From the NCBI RefSeq assembly GCF_010091925.1, contig NZ_WVID01000013.1, positions 124,001-188,000 of the forward strand: a DNA stretch of 64,000 nt. Reading direction: 5' to 3'. A program made the translations under genes and the position numbers. Numbering within the stretch: the stretch's first letter is position 1; every line of letters starts with the position of its first letter. This DNA is from Nostoc sp. B(2019) (lineage in GTDB: Bacteria; Cyanobacteriota; Cyanobacteriia; Cyanobacteriales; Nostocaceae). The notes below the pieces were generated by a model. It was not told the DNA's origin. It saw only the letters and a list, made by a program, of their open reading frames with translations, and made no database searches. Positions 25,667 to 34,100 of this stretch are shown here, in pieces.

Positions 25667-27820
25667 ATGATTTTAGTAAAAGAAAAGGAATTGTGTAAAC
25701 TTTTTGTTGAAGTTGGACGACAGCAATATTCTCTTGCTGCGATGGGTACTAATTTTGCTAACAATGATGAAGTAGCATGGCATCGTTTTGTCACCACTTT
25801 ATCATCAGCAAATGGTGATTCTGCTGTTGAAACAGTATATCAATATCTAGTAGATGCAGTTGTTGAATACAACAAACGCCATAATACAGAAGTCAATATC
25901 AAAATTGTTTATAATTACTTTACTGCTAAAATTATTCGTTCAATCTTTGTTGAAATATCGGAATTAGAGAAAAATTGGTATTTTATTTGTCGCGCCGCAG
26001 AAATTCCCAAGCCTGGAGATTTTGTTACTGTTCAAATTTTTCAGGAACCGTTGGTAGCTGTACGCCAAGCAGACGGAACGATTCGCGTTTTCCTGAATGT
26101 CTGCACTCATCGCCAAGCACCAGTTTTTGAAGGTCACGGTTGTGTAGGCGTAGATAAAACGGCTCTTTGTCCTTATCATGGATGGGCTTTTGGTGTAGAT
26201 GGTCATTGCAAGAATGCACCAGGGGCAAATAGAGGAGAGTTTGGTGCTGATTTTGACCTGAGAAATTACAGTTTGCAGGAGTTTGAGGTCAAAATTGATG
26301 AAAATCAAGGGGTTTTTGCCAAGCTTTGCGAAAATAGTCACCTCAAGCAAGAATCACAATCTGAAAACCATCAAAATATTGGGGTAGAAATTACAAATTT
26401 ACTCAATTCTGTAAGTCCAGGCTACGCAGATGGGGAAACTGCTACACTTCCAGAACAAATCCGCCTCTGGTTGAGAATTGGTTATTTAGAAGAGAATATA
26501 AAACAGCTAATTGCAGACATTAATCAAGAACGAACAGGCGATAATCGCCAATTAATGTTGGAGTCATTGATTGGGGAACTCAAACAAGCTATCCTGACCG
26601 TCGATAGTGATGGGTCAACTTCAGAATTAAATGAAGTGCTTGAACGAGTTTACAACAGCAGTGACGAGCAAAGGCAGTTTATTGAGTATTCTAAAATTGA
26701 TCCTGATGGCGTAGAATACTCCGAATCATCTCAAAGAAGGCAAGCATTACCAATCTGGATTTATGGCGATGCAACGTTATTTGCTCTGGAAGTTGAGCAT
26801 TTAATTAAACCAACTTGGCAATTTGTCTGTCATATCAACGAAGTTCCGCAACCGGGTAATTTCACTTGGCTGGATATTGTCGGTGAACGAGCCTACGTTA
26901 TTCGGACTGCTAGCGGTGAATTGTTCGCTGGTAAACTTCAGGATGTGACGCAACGGGGGAGTTATCCGAAATTTGGTTTACTTAACTACGGTTTAGAACC
27001 CATCGACATTGATGTTTTTTATGGATTTATTTTCATTCGCTTTACTTGGGAAGGCTCAAGATTAGCTGAAAGTTGGTATCTACCCGGCTTATTAGAACCC
27101 TACCAACTGGAAAATATGCAACCCATTGGTGGAGTCGGTCAGTATGACATTAATGTAGAGGTGGATTACAAGCTGTTGTGGGAAAACTTCTTAGAAGATT
27201 ATCACTTTCCCATGATGCACAAAGGTTTAACTCGGCGGTTTGGGGTGTCGAGTGATTGTGAAGGCATTAACGGCATGATTATTCCCATGCGCGATCCGGC
27301 TTCACCCAGCTTAACCCCAATCGAGCGACAATATTATGATTGCGCCAAAGCGATCGCTCGACATTCTTGGGAACGTGAGCAGCAATTACAAGATTTTGCA
27401 TCTGAAAATCATTCTTTGCCCGAAACGCTGTGTTACTCAGCATTCTGCTCGATGTCGGTGCAAGAAGAAATCCCCATGCCTTTTTCTTTGAGCGTATTTC
27501 CCGAACACGTCCAAACTTTTTCGTTAGTTCCCGCCGGGCCAAGAGAGTGCCGTTTTCATGTTCGCAGTTACGGACATATCCTCAACCCCCACGACACCAA
27601 CAGCAAAGCTATTGAAGAGGCACGTTTAGCGAATATCCAACTACTTTTGGAATCGTTACATGAGGACATTCGCGTTAACTATATCTGTCAAGACAGCGTT
27701 TCATCGCGGCTGTTCGAAAAAACCGGAGTATTCAGTATTGCCGAGTTTGATGTTGCTAAGTTTCAGGAGGCTATCCGCGCCAAGCTGCCAATAACCAGTC
27801 GCCAGAGGAAACCATTATGA
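25667..27820 (+). CDS. Two-Rieske-module aromatic-ring-type oxygenase
   Basis: 717 residues. About 1-95 is a helical region of unknown type. A complete Rieske domain follows (103-220) with ligands C146/H148 (CTH) and C168/H171 (CPYH). A helical linker (about 225-355) leads to a second Rieske-like fold (about 370-460) in which both Cys-His pairs are gone. The catalytic domain has ENFLEDYHFPMMH (506-518), giving the two histidines of the mononuclear iron site. So the protein looks like a Rieske ferredoxin fused to an oxygenase whose own cluster domain has decayed. The start is well supported (AGGAAAAGGTAAA-ATG). Placed between cysC and the EamA gene, it is a candidate oxidative tailoring enzyme of the peptide. 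Its specific reaction is not deducible here. Confidence 0.85.
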   Translation: MILVKEKELCKLFVEVGRQQYSLAAMGTNFANNDEVAWHRFVTTLSSANGDSAVETVYQYLVDAVVEYNKRHNTEVNIKIVYNYFTAKIIRSIFVEISELEKNWYFICRAAEIPKPGDFVTVQIFQEPLVAVRQADGTIRVFLNVCTHRQAPVFEGHGCVGVDKTALCPYHGWAFGVDGHCKNAPGANRGEFGADFDLRNYSLQEFEVKIDENQGVFAKLCENSHLKQESQSENHQNIGVEITNLLNSVSPGYADGETATLPEQIRLWLRIGYLEENIKQLIADINQERTGDNRQLMLESLIGELKQAILTVDSDGSTSELNEVLERVYNSSDEQRQFIEYSKIDPDGVEYSESSQRRQALPIWIYGDATLFALEVEHLIKPTWQFVCHINEVPQPGNFTWLDIVGERAYVIRTASGELFAGKLQDVTQRGSYPKFGLLNYGLEPIDIDVFYGFIFIRFTWEGSRLAESWYLPGLLEPYQLENMQPIGGVGQYDINVEVDYKLLWENFLEDYHFPMMHKGLTRRFGVSSDCEGINGMIIPMRDPASPSLTPIERQYYDCAKAIARHSWEREQQLQDFASENHSLPETLCYSAFCSMSVQEEIPMPFSLSVFPEHVQTFSLVPAGPRECRFHVRSYGHILNPHDTNSKAIEEARLANIQLLLESLHEDIRVNYICQDSVSSRLFEKTGVFSIAEFDVAKFQEAIRAKLPITSRQRKPL

Positions 27821-27892
27821 CTGAAGGTGTAGGAATTCGCTTATCTTCCCCCTTGCTCCCTGCTCCCCTGCCTCTTCTTAGGTACTCATAAC

Positions 27893-28798
27893 ATGAAACT
27901 AGATGACCGCAATCAACCCACGCAAAACGCCCTCCATATTCAGGGCATAATTGCGATCGCGATCGTCAGTCTAATATGGGCGACGACCTTTCCACTTACC
28001 AAAGATGCAGTCACTAACTTTTCGCCAGCTGTACTTACCGCCAGCCGTTTCACCATTGCAGCAGCGATATTTACCCCGTATTTACGCTCTTTAAACGCTC
28101 AGATATTACGCGATGGTACAGTTTTAGGACTTCTACTTTTCGCTTGCTTTGCCTTCCAGGCGATCGGGCTAGAAACCGCCAATGCCAATCGGGGAGGATT
28201 CATTTTTAGCCTAAATGTGATCATTGTACCCCTGTTGGCAGCGTTATTAGGTCAGCCCTTACTTCTTAAAACTGTACTCGCCGCCACAGTTTCCCTCATA
28301 GGTATCGGTATTATGTGCTGGGAAAATGGCTCTCTAGGCATCGGTGACTTGTTGTTGTTTGGTGAAACCTTCATTTACGGGGTTTATATGCTGGTACTCC
28401 AGGGAACGGCACAACGCCACTCAACTTTATCCCTGACTGCCATTCAATTGTGGATTGTAGCAGTGTTAAGCGTCGTCTGGGCAGCACCGGAGATGGTCGG
28501 ACAATTTGAGGCTCTGAGCAATAACTATGGCATTATCCTCTACCTCAGCCTGGTAGGGACTGCTGGCACTATCTGGTTAGAAACAATAGGTCAGCAATGG
28601 ATTTCAGCTTCCGAGGCGGCGCTATTGTGTACCCTCGATCCGGTACTCACGTCCGTTTTTTCCTTTTGGCTACTCGGCGAGAAGTTTGGAGTACGCGGTT
28701 TGATTGGCACGGTTTTGGTACTAACTGCATTGATTTTAAGTCAGAGTAAATCTCAATACATAGACCGAAAATTAATATTTGGCGCAGAAGATATTTAA
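27893..28798 (+). CDS. EamA/DMT-family transporter
   Basis: 301 residues, about ten hydrophobic helices in two EamA repeats (drug/metabolite transporter superfamily). The first helix reads ISLIWATTFPLTK-like (positions about 20-35), the usual EamA opening. EamA proteins export amino acids or metabolites or recycle nucleotide sugars. Here it stands just before the prephenate-derived precursor genes and could export the product or protect the cell. Its upstream spacer holds a CTCCCTGCTCCCCTGC repeat related to the heptamer array in the second NRPS. Confidence 0.85.
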   Translation: MKLDDRNQPTQNALHIQGIIAIAIVSLIWATTFPLTKDAVTNFSPAVLTASRFTIAAAIFTPYLRSLNAQILRDGTVLGLLLFACFAFQAIGLETANANRGGFIFSLNVIIVPLLAALLGQPLLLKTVLAATVSLIGIGIMCWENGSLGIGDLLLFGETFIYGVYMLVLQGTAQRHSTLSLTAIQLWIVAVLSVVWAAPEMVGQFEALSNNYGIILYLSLVGTAGTIWLETIGQQWISASEAALLCTLDPVLTSVFSFWLLGEKFGVRGLIGTVLVLTALILSQSKSQYIDRKLIFGAEDI

Positions 28799-28850
28799 AA
28801 ATTAGTAATTTTAACTTTCTTTTTTCTACTATACGACCTTGGTTAAAACT

Positions 28851-29459
28851 ATGCTGAAGTTTTCAATTGAATTTCGACCTCCTATTCCTCCTGCAAAAAC
28901 TTTGACTATAGGCACATTGGGGCCTAGTGGTACTAGTAGTGACTATGCTTCAAACTATATAGTCAAACAATTAGAGTCAGAACAATTAACTGGAAAAATT
29001 CAGTTATTTGATAGCTTTCCAGATGTCAAAGAAGCTTTGCAACAAAATAAGGTAGATTTGGCTCTAGTTCCTCATGCTTACCAGCTAATTAATGAGTTTT
29101 ATATGGAGCCAAGTTTTGATTTAGGTTTCATTTTTATCTATCCGACTCCAGTTTATGGATTGGCTAAGAAGAAAAATACAGAAGTAGTTTTTAAAGGAGC
29201 TAGACTTGTTACCCATCCTGCACCCTTACCTTTGTTGTCAAGGCTCTTACCAGACTCCCAAGACCAATCAGAAATTAAGGTTGATTTATCTCTTTCTACT
29301 AGTGATGCGGCAATTCAAGTACAGCAGGGTTTAGCTAATTTAGCTATTACTAATAAAAATGCTGTTGACGCTTATGATTTGGAGTTTATTTCGACTTATG
29401 GAAAAATTCCTATGAGTTGGTCGATTTTTTATAAAAAAATAGCAGAAAGTCATGTCTAA
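28851..29459 (+). CDS. aerD: BacA/AerD-like prephenate decarboxylase
   Basis: About 202 residues from ATG 28851; the upstream TTG start (28839) is unlikely. The N-terminus carries TLGPSGTSSDYASNY, the glycine-rich motif shared by prephenate dehydratase and BacA. The BacA/AerD group removes CO2 from prephenate without aromatising, giving dihydro-hydroxyphenylpyruvate, the first step to the Choi-type core. The next gene is a BacB homologue that overlaps it by 8 bases (ATGTCTAA), which supports the assignment over a housekeeping dehydratase. Confidence 0.85.
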   Translation: MLKFSIEFRPPIPPAKTLTIGTLGPSGTSSDYASNYIVKQLESEQLTGKIQLFDSFPDVKEALQQNKVDLALVPHAYQLINEFYMEPSFDLGFIFIYPTPVYGLAKKKNTEVVFKGARLVTHPAPLPLLSRLLPDSQDQSEIKVDLSLSTSDAAIQVQQGLANLAITNKNAVDAYDLEFISTYGKIPMSWSIFYKKIAESHV

Positions 29460-30153
29460 ATTTTTTCCTACTCCCAAAATCACAAAAATTAATTCAGATG
29501 TAGAGTTAATAGCTTATGAATGCCAAGACACGCTTGTTCAATTAGTGTATCTTGCTCCTGGAGCTAATTTTGCACTACATGAGCATTTAGAAAGTCAGAT
29601 GGGGATGATAATTTCTGGTCGTTTAGAAATGAACGTCAACGGAATTAAAGAAATTATTGAGCCGCTGCAACAAGCATATATTGCCAATGCTTATGTTCCT
29701 CACGGTTCTGTAAATATTTTTCCAGAAACAGCACTGGTATTCGATGTAAAACGTATCATAAATTCTTCAATAAAAACTGACGAGGTTTTTATTAGAGTAT
29801 CGCCTACAAAAGATGAAATTACTGGCTTCTCATGCCAATCTATTGTTGCTTCTTGGTTTGAAATCGCAATTACGGAAATCCTGCCAGGAGGTATTATCCC
29901 AATGCACAAATCTGTTAGCGAACAAGTGGGAATAATCCTTAGTGGTCAGCTGATCATGTCTGTGGGAGACGAACAGCAGCAACTAGCTTATGGTAGTATT
30001 TATTACGCACCATCTGATGTGTTTTTTGGAGGATATAATGCTTCTGATGAAGTAGTATCTTTGGTGAAAATTGTGATTCCACCTTGCTCTCATTTCTCTT
30101 ATCAAGATGCTTCTTTTAGTAAAAGAACTGCGCGATCGCTAACTACAACCTAG
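29452..30153 (+). CDS. aerE: BacB/AerE-like bicupin isomerase
   Basis: 233 residues with two cupin barrels: the first has FALHEHLESQMGMIISG, the second IIPMHKSVSEQVGIILSG, each with metal-binding histidines and a Glu. BacB isomerises the double bond of dihydro-hydroxyphenylpyruvate after BacA. The ATG overlaps the last codons of aerD. The gene order D-E-F is that of bacilysin and aeruginosin clusters, so this is part of the bicyclic core pathway. Confidence 0.88.
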   Translation: MSKFFPTPKITKINSDVELIAYECQDTLVQLVYLAPGANFALHEHLESQMGMIISGRLEMNVNGIKEIIEPLQQAYIANAYVPHGSVNIFPETALVFDVKRIINSSIKTDEVFIRVSPTKDEITGFSCQSIVASWFEIAITEILPGGIIPMHKSVSEQVGIILSGQLIMSVGDEQQQLAYGSIYYAPSDVFFGGYNASDEVVSLVKIVIPPCSHFSYQDASFSKRTARSLTTT

Positions 30154-30165
30154 AGGACTATTAAC

Positions 30166-30960
30166 ATGGATTTAGGACTAACAGGAAAAGTAGCTTTAGT
30201 GACAGGAGCGAGTGCTGGCATTGGTTATGCCATAGCGCAAAAACTAGCAGCAGAAGGCTGTAATTTAATAATTTGTGGGAGAAATGCAGACCGATTAGAA
30301 CAAGCCTATCAAAGTCTAGTTAATTCTCCAGCCAAAATTATCACCTGCTCGGCTGATGTTCAAAAGGCAATTGACTCTGAAAAATTAGTGCAGTTAGCTC
30401 TCAATCAATTTGGGAAAATTGATATTTTAGTAAATAATTCTGATGGCGCTAAATTTTCCAGTGTTGCTGTAGAAAACCTATCTGATGAAGATTGGGGAAC
30501 TGTGTTTGAAGGAAAATTAATGGGCTACATCCGCATGACGAATCTGGTTTTACCTACTATGAAAAATCAGCGATGGGGACGAATAATAAATATTATTGGC
30601 ACATCCGGGAAAGAACCTTCCCCTCGTTTAATTAAATCAGGAGTAGCGAATGCAGCATTAATCAACTTTACCAAATCTGTAGCTACACAAGTTGCCAAGT
30701 GGAATGTGTTAATTAACTCTGTCAACCCTGGTATTATTGATACACCAAGACATAGAGAATATTTAGAAGTATTTGCCCAAAAGGAAGACCGAAATATTGA
30801 TGCGATCGCACAAGGAATAGATAATACCATTCCTATAGGTCGTCGGGGTCTTTCTGATGAGGTTGCCAATTTAGTTGCTTTTCTCAGTTCAGAATGCGCT
30901 AGTTATATCACTGGTGTAACTATTCCTGTTGATGGCGGATTATCTACAGGAGCTTTTTAA
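30166..30960 (+). CDS. aerF: AerF/BacC-like short-chain dehydrogenase lacking YxxxK
   Basis: 264 residues. Rossmann motif TGASAGIG (about 14-21) and NNSDGA in place of NNAG are present, and the C-terminus ends with the usual VDGG. The YxxxK catalytic pair is replaced: the aligned segment is IKSGVANAALINF, with Ser and Asn where Tyr and Lys should be. So it may work by another mechanism, be a binding partner, or belong to an SDR subgroup without the pair. A good Shine-Dalgarno (AGAGGA) precedes the ATG. Position after aerD and aerE fits AerF, which acts on the cyclohexenyl amino acid precursor. Confidence 0.85.
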   Translation: MDLGLTGKVALVTGASAGIGYAIAQKLAAEGCNLIICGRNADRLEQAYQSLVNSPAKIITCSADVQKAIDSEKLVQLALNQFGKIDILVNNSDGAKFSSVAVENLSDEDWGTVFEGKLMGYIRMTNLVLPTMKNQRWGRIINIIGTSGKEPSPRLIKSGVANAALINFTKSVATQVAKWNVLINSVNPGIIDTPRHREYLEVFAQKEDRNIDAIAQGIDNTIPIGRRGLSDEVANLVAFLSSECASYITGVTIPVDGGLSTGAF

Positions 30961-30999
30961 TAATAGATCTAAGCATTTTTTATCAGATCTTTTTTATCT

Positions 31000-31028
31000 C
31001 GCGCAAAGGCGCAAAGGCGCAAAGGAAT
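31000..31028. repeat. GCGCAAAGGCGCAAAG short tandem repeat
   Basis: CGCGCAAAGGCGCAAAGGCGCAAAGG in the aerF-aerG spacer, followed by TCTCTCTCTGTGTTCTCTGC. Same family at 50384-50415, 5553-5623 and in reverse at 36181-36211. Confidence 0.7.
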
Positions 31029-31117
31029 AAAACTGCTGTAAATTGTATTTTTCTCTCTCTGTGTTCTCTGCATTTTGGCGGTTAATTAAAAAAATATATA
31101 TCACAAAAAACATAACA

Positions 31118-34100
31118 ATGATAGCTATACAAAATCAAAATAAAACTAAAGATATTGAAGCCATCTACCCCCTTTCGCCAATGCAGCAGGGGATGCTATT
31201 TCATACTCTCTATCAGCCTGAATCAAGAATCTACTTTGAGCAGTTTCGCTTCACTCTTCATGGCGATCTAAACAAGAGTATGTTTGAACAAGCTTGGCAA
31301 CAAGTGGTGCAGAGACACTCGGCTTTACGGACTCTTTTTGTTTGGAAGAATCGTAAACAACCAGTCCAAGTAGTGCGTAAACAAGTTAATCTACCTTGGA
31401 TTAACATGGACTTGCGTTTGCTCTCGTCCGAAGAACAGCAAACACAAATTAATTCTTTCTTAAATACAGATAAAGAGCAAAGTTTTGAACTTGACAAAGC
31501 TCCCTTAATGCGCTTTATTTTATTTCGGTTAGCAGACGAAACTTATCATTTTGTCTGGAGTTTTCATCATATATTGCTTGATGGTTGGAGTTGGCCGATT
31601 CTCTTCAAAGAAATCTTTGCTCTCTACGATTCTATAAACAACAATCAACAGTTATATTTAGCTCCATCTCGCTCTTACCGAGACTACATTAATTGGTTGC
31701 AGCAGCAAGACTTGTCTAATGCAGAGGGATTTTGGCGGCGAACTCTTGAGGGTTTTAATGCTCCTACACCTTTGGTTGTGGAACAAGCAGTAGGGCAGAT
31801 TTCTCACCAACAGCAAACTAGTTATATTCGACACCAACATCTATCATCTGAGGCAACTGCTAACTTAAAATCTTTTGCTCAACAGCATCATCTCACTCTT
31901 TCTACCTTGGTGCAGGCAGCTTGGGCGTTGTTACTGAGTCGCTACAGCGGTGAGTCTGATGTGGTATTTGGGGCTACGGTGTCTGGTCGTCCTCATAACT
32001 TATCTGGTGTAGAGTCGATGGTGGGGTTGTTTATTAATACCCTACCTGTACGGGTAAAAATCCCTGAAACAAACGATTTGTTGCCTTGGCTGGTGCAATT
32101 ACAACAAGAGCATATAGAACGGGAGCAGTATTCATATAGTTCACTGGTAGATATTCAAGGTGCGAGTGAGATTCCTCGGAATCAGCCTTTGTTTGAAAGC
32201 ATTGTCGTGTTTGAAAATTATCCTGTAAACGCATCGCTGCAAGCACTTCCAGGAAATTTAAGAATAAGCGATCGCCAAGCCCTCGGAGAAACAAATTATC
32301 CTTTAACGGTGGTGGCAATTCCCGGTGAAGAACTGGTAATCAAAATCAACTACGATCGCAATCGCTTTGATGCAGATACCATCGACCGCATGATTGGTCA
32401 TTTGCTGACGCTGTTGCAAGGGATTGTTACTAATTCTCATCGCAGTGCAGGCGAACTACTGCTACTCACACCAGCAGAGCAAGATTTACTCTTAGTACAG
32501 TGGAATGCTACCCAAGCAGCCAATCCCATAAATTATTGCATCCATCAATTATTTGAGCAGCAAGTTGAAAAAACACCCGAATCTGTGGCAGTGGTGTATG
32601 ATAACCAACAATTGACCTATTTAGAGTTAAACCAACGTGCCAATCAGCTAGCGCACCATCTACAACGTTTGGGTGTCAAACCAGATGCACCCGTGGGGAT
32701 TTGTCTAGAACGCTCTCTAGAGGCGGCAGTTGCCATATTAGGAACCCTCAAAGCTGGGGGCGCTTGTGTTCCCCTTGACCCTACCTATCCCCCAGAGCGT
32801 TTAGCATTTATGCTCAGCGATTCTCAAGCAGCGGTCGTCTTAACTCAAACACGTTGTAAATCGTTGCTGAATGGCAACTTTGCTCATCATCTCATTATGT
32901 TAGATGATGATTGGGACGAAATCGGCGAAGAATCTGAATTCAATCCGCAAGTTGAAATAAAAGCTGATAATTTAGCTTACATAATCTACACTTCTGGGTC
33001 TACAGGAACTCCTAAAGGTACTCTTGTCCCCCATCGATCGCTCACCAATTTAATCGAATACCATCAAGCGAAGATGATAACAGGCGTGGGTGTTCTCCAG
33101 TTTGCTTCCCTTAGCTTTGATGTCAGCTATCACGAAATGTTTGCGGCTTGGGGTTTGGGTGGAACGCTGTATATGATTCCCGAAAGCGATCGCAAAGATT
33201 TAGATAAATTAATTCAGTTACTTGGTAAAGAACCAATTGCCAAAGTTTTCCTTCCCGTCACCTTATGGCAACAATTAGCAGAAATATACGGAGAAGAAGA
33301 ACAGCTATTTAAGAACATTAGAGAAGCGATCGCCTGTGGTGAACAACTCCAGATTACGCAACCAATGATTAGGCTATTTCAACGTCTGGAGAATTGCGCG
33401 CTCTATAATTTCTACGGCCCTACAGAAGCAGATTTAGTCACAGCTTATACTTTTAGCGACAAACCAGAAGAGTGGCCAATTTATCCGCCAATTGGTAAGC
33501 CTGCCGTAAACGTGCAAGTTTATTTATTAGACCGCAATCTCCAACCTGTACCGATTGGTGTTCCTGGGGAACTCTACGTCAGCGGTGATGGTTTAGCTCG
33601 TGGCTACCTTAACCGCCCAGATTTGACAGACCAAAAATTTGTTCCAAATCCGTTTGAGGAGGCACGAGGCAGAAGGCTATACAAAACTGGCGACTTAGCT
33701 AAATACCTAAGTGATGGCAACATCGAATTTTTAGGACGGATAGACGATTTAGTAAAAGTTCGGGGTTTTCGGGTTGAACTTGGCGAACTTGAAGCAGTTT
33801 TGAGCAAACATCCCCAAATTAACCAAGCAGTCGCTAAGGTGTTTGGGCAAAGTGCCAGGGAAAAATATTTAGTCGCTTACTTCGTACCAATTCAAGGACA
33901 GACAATCACCGTCGAACAGTTGCGTAATTTTCTTCAAGACCAGTTGCCAGATTACATGATTCCATCGGCTTTTGTACAGATGGAGATGTTCCACCTGACA
34001 CCCAACGGTAAAGTTAATCGTCGCGCTTTAAGCGAACCGACGACCAGCCGACCGGAATTAGCTCAAACTTTTATTGCACCCCGGACTCCCACTGAAGAAA

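Noticed and set aside
25667-27820. Second Rieske module as a functional iron-sulfur site
   Set aside because: No Cys-x-His or Cys-x-x-His pair is present between about residues 375 and 460, so it cannot hold a normal cluster.
28851-29459. Housekeeping prephenate dehydratase (pheA)
   Set aside because: It lacks the ACT regulatory domain, is only about 200 residues, and is followed by a BacB homologue; this fits BacA/AerD instead.
31043-31117. TTG start for the second NRPS
   Set aside because: The extra 25 residues are read from a CTCTGTGTTCTCTGC-type repeat, while the C domain starts normally after the ATG at 31118.
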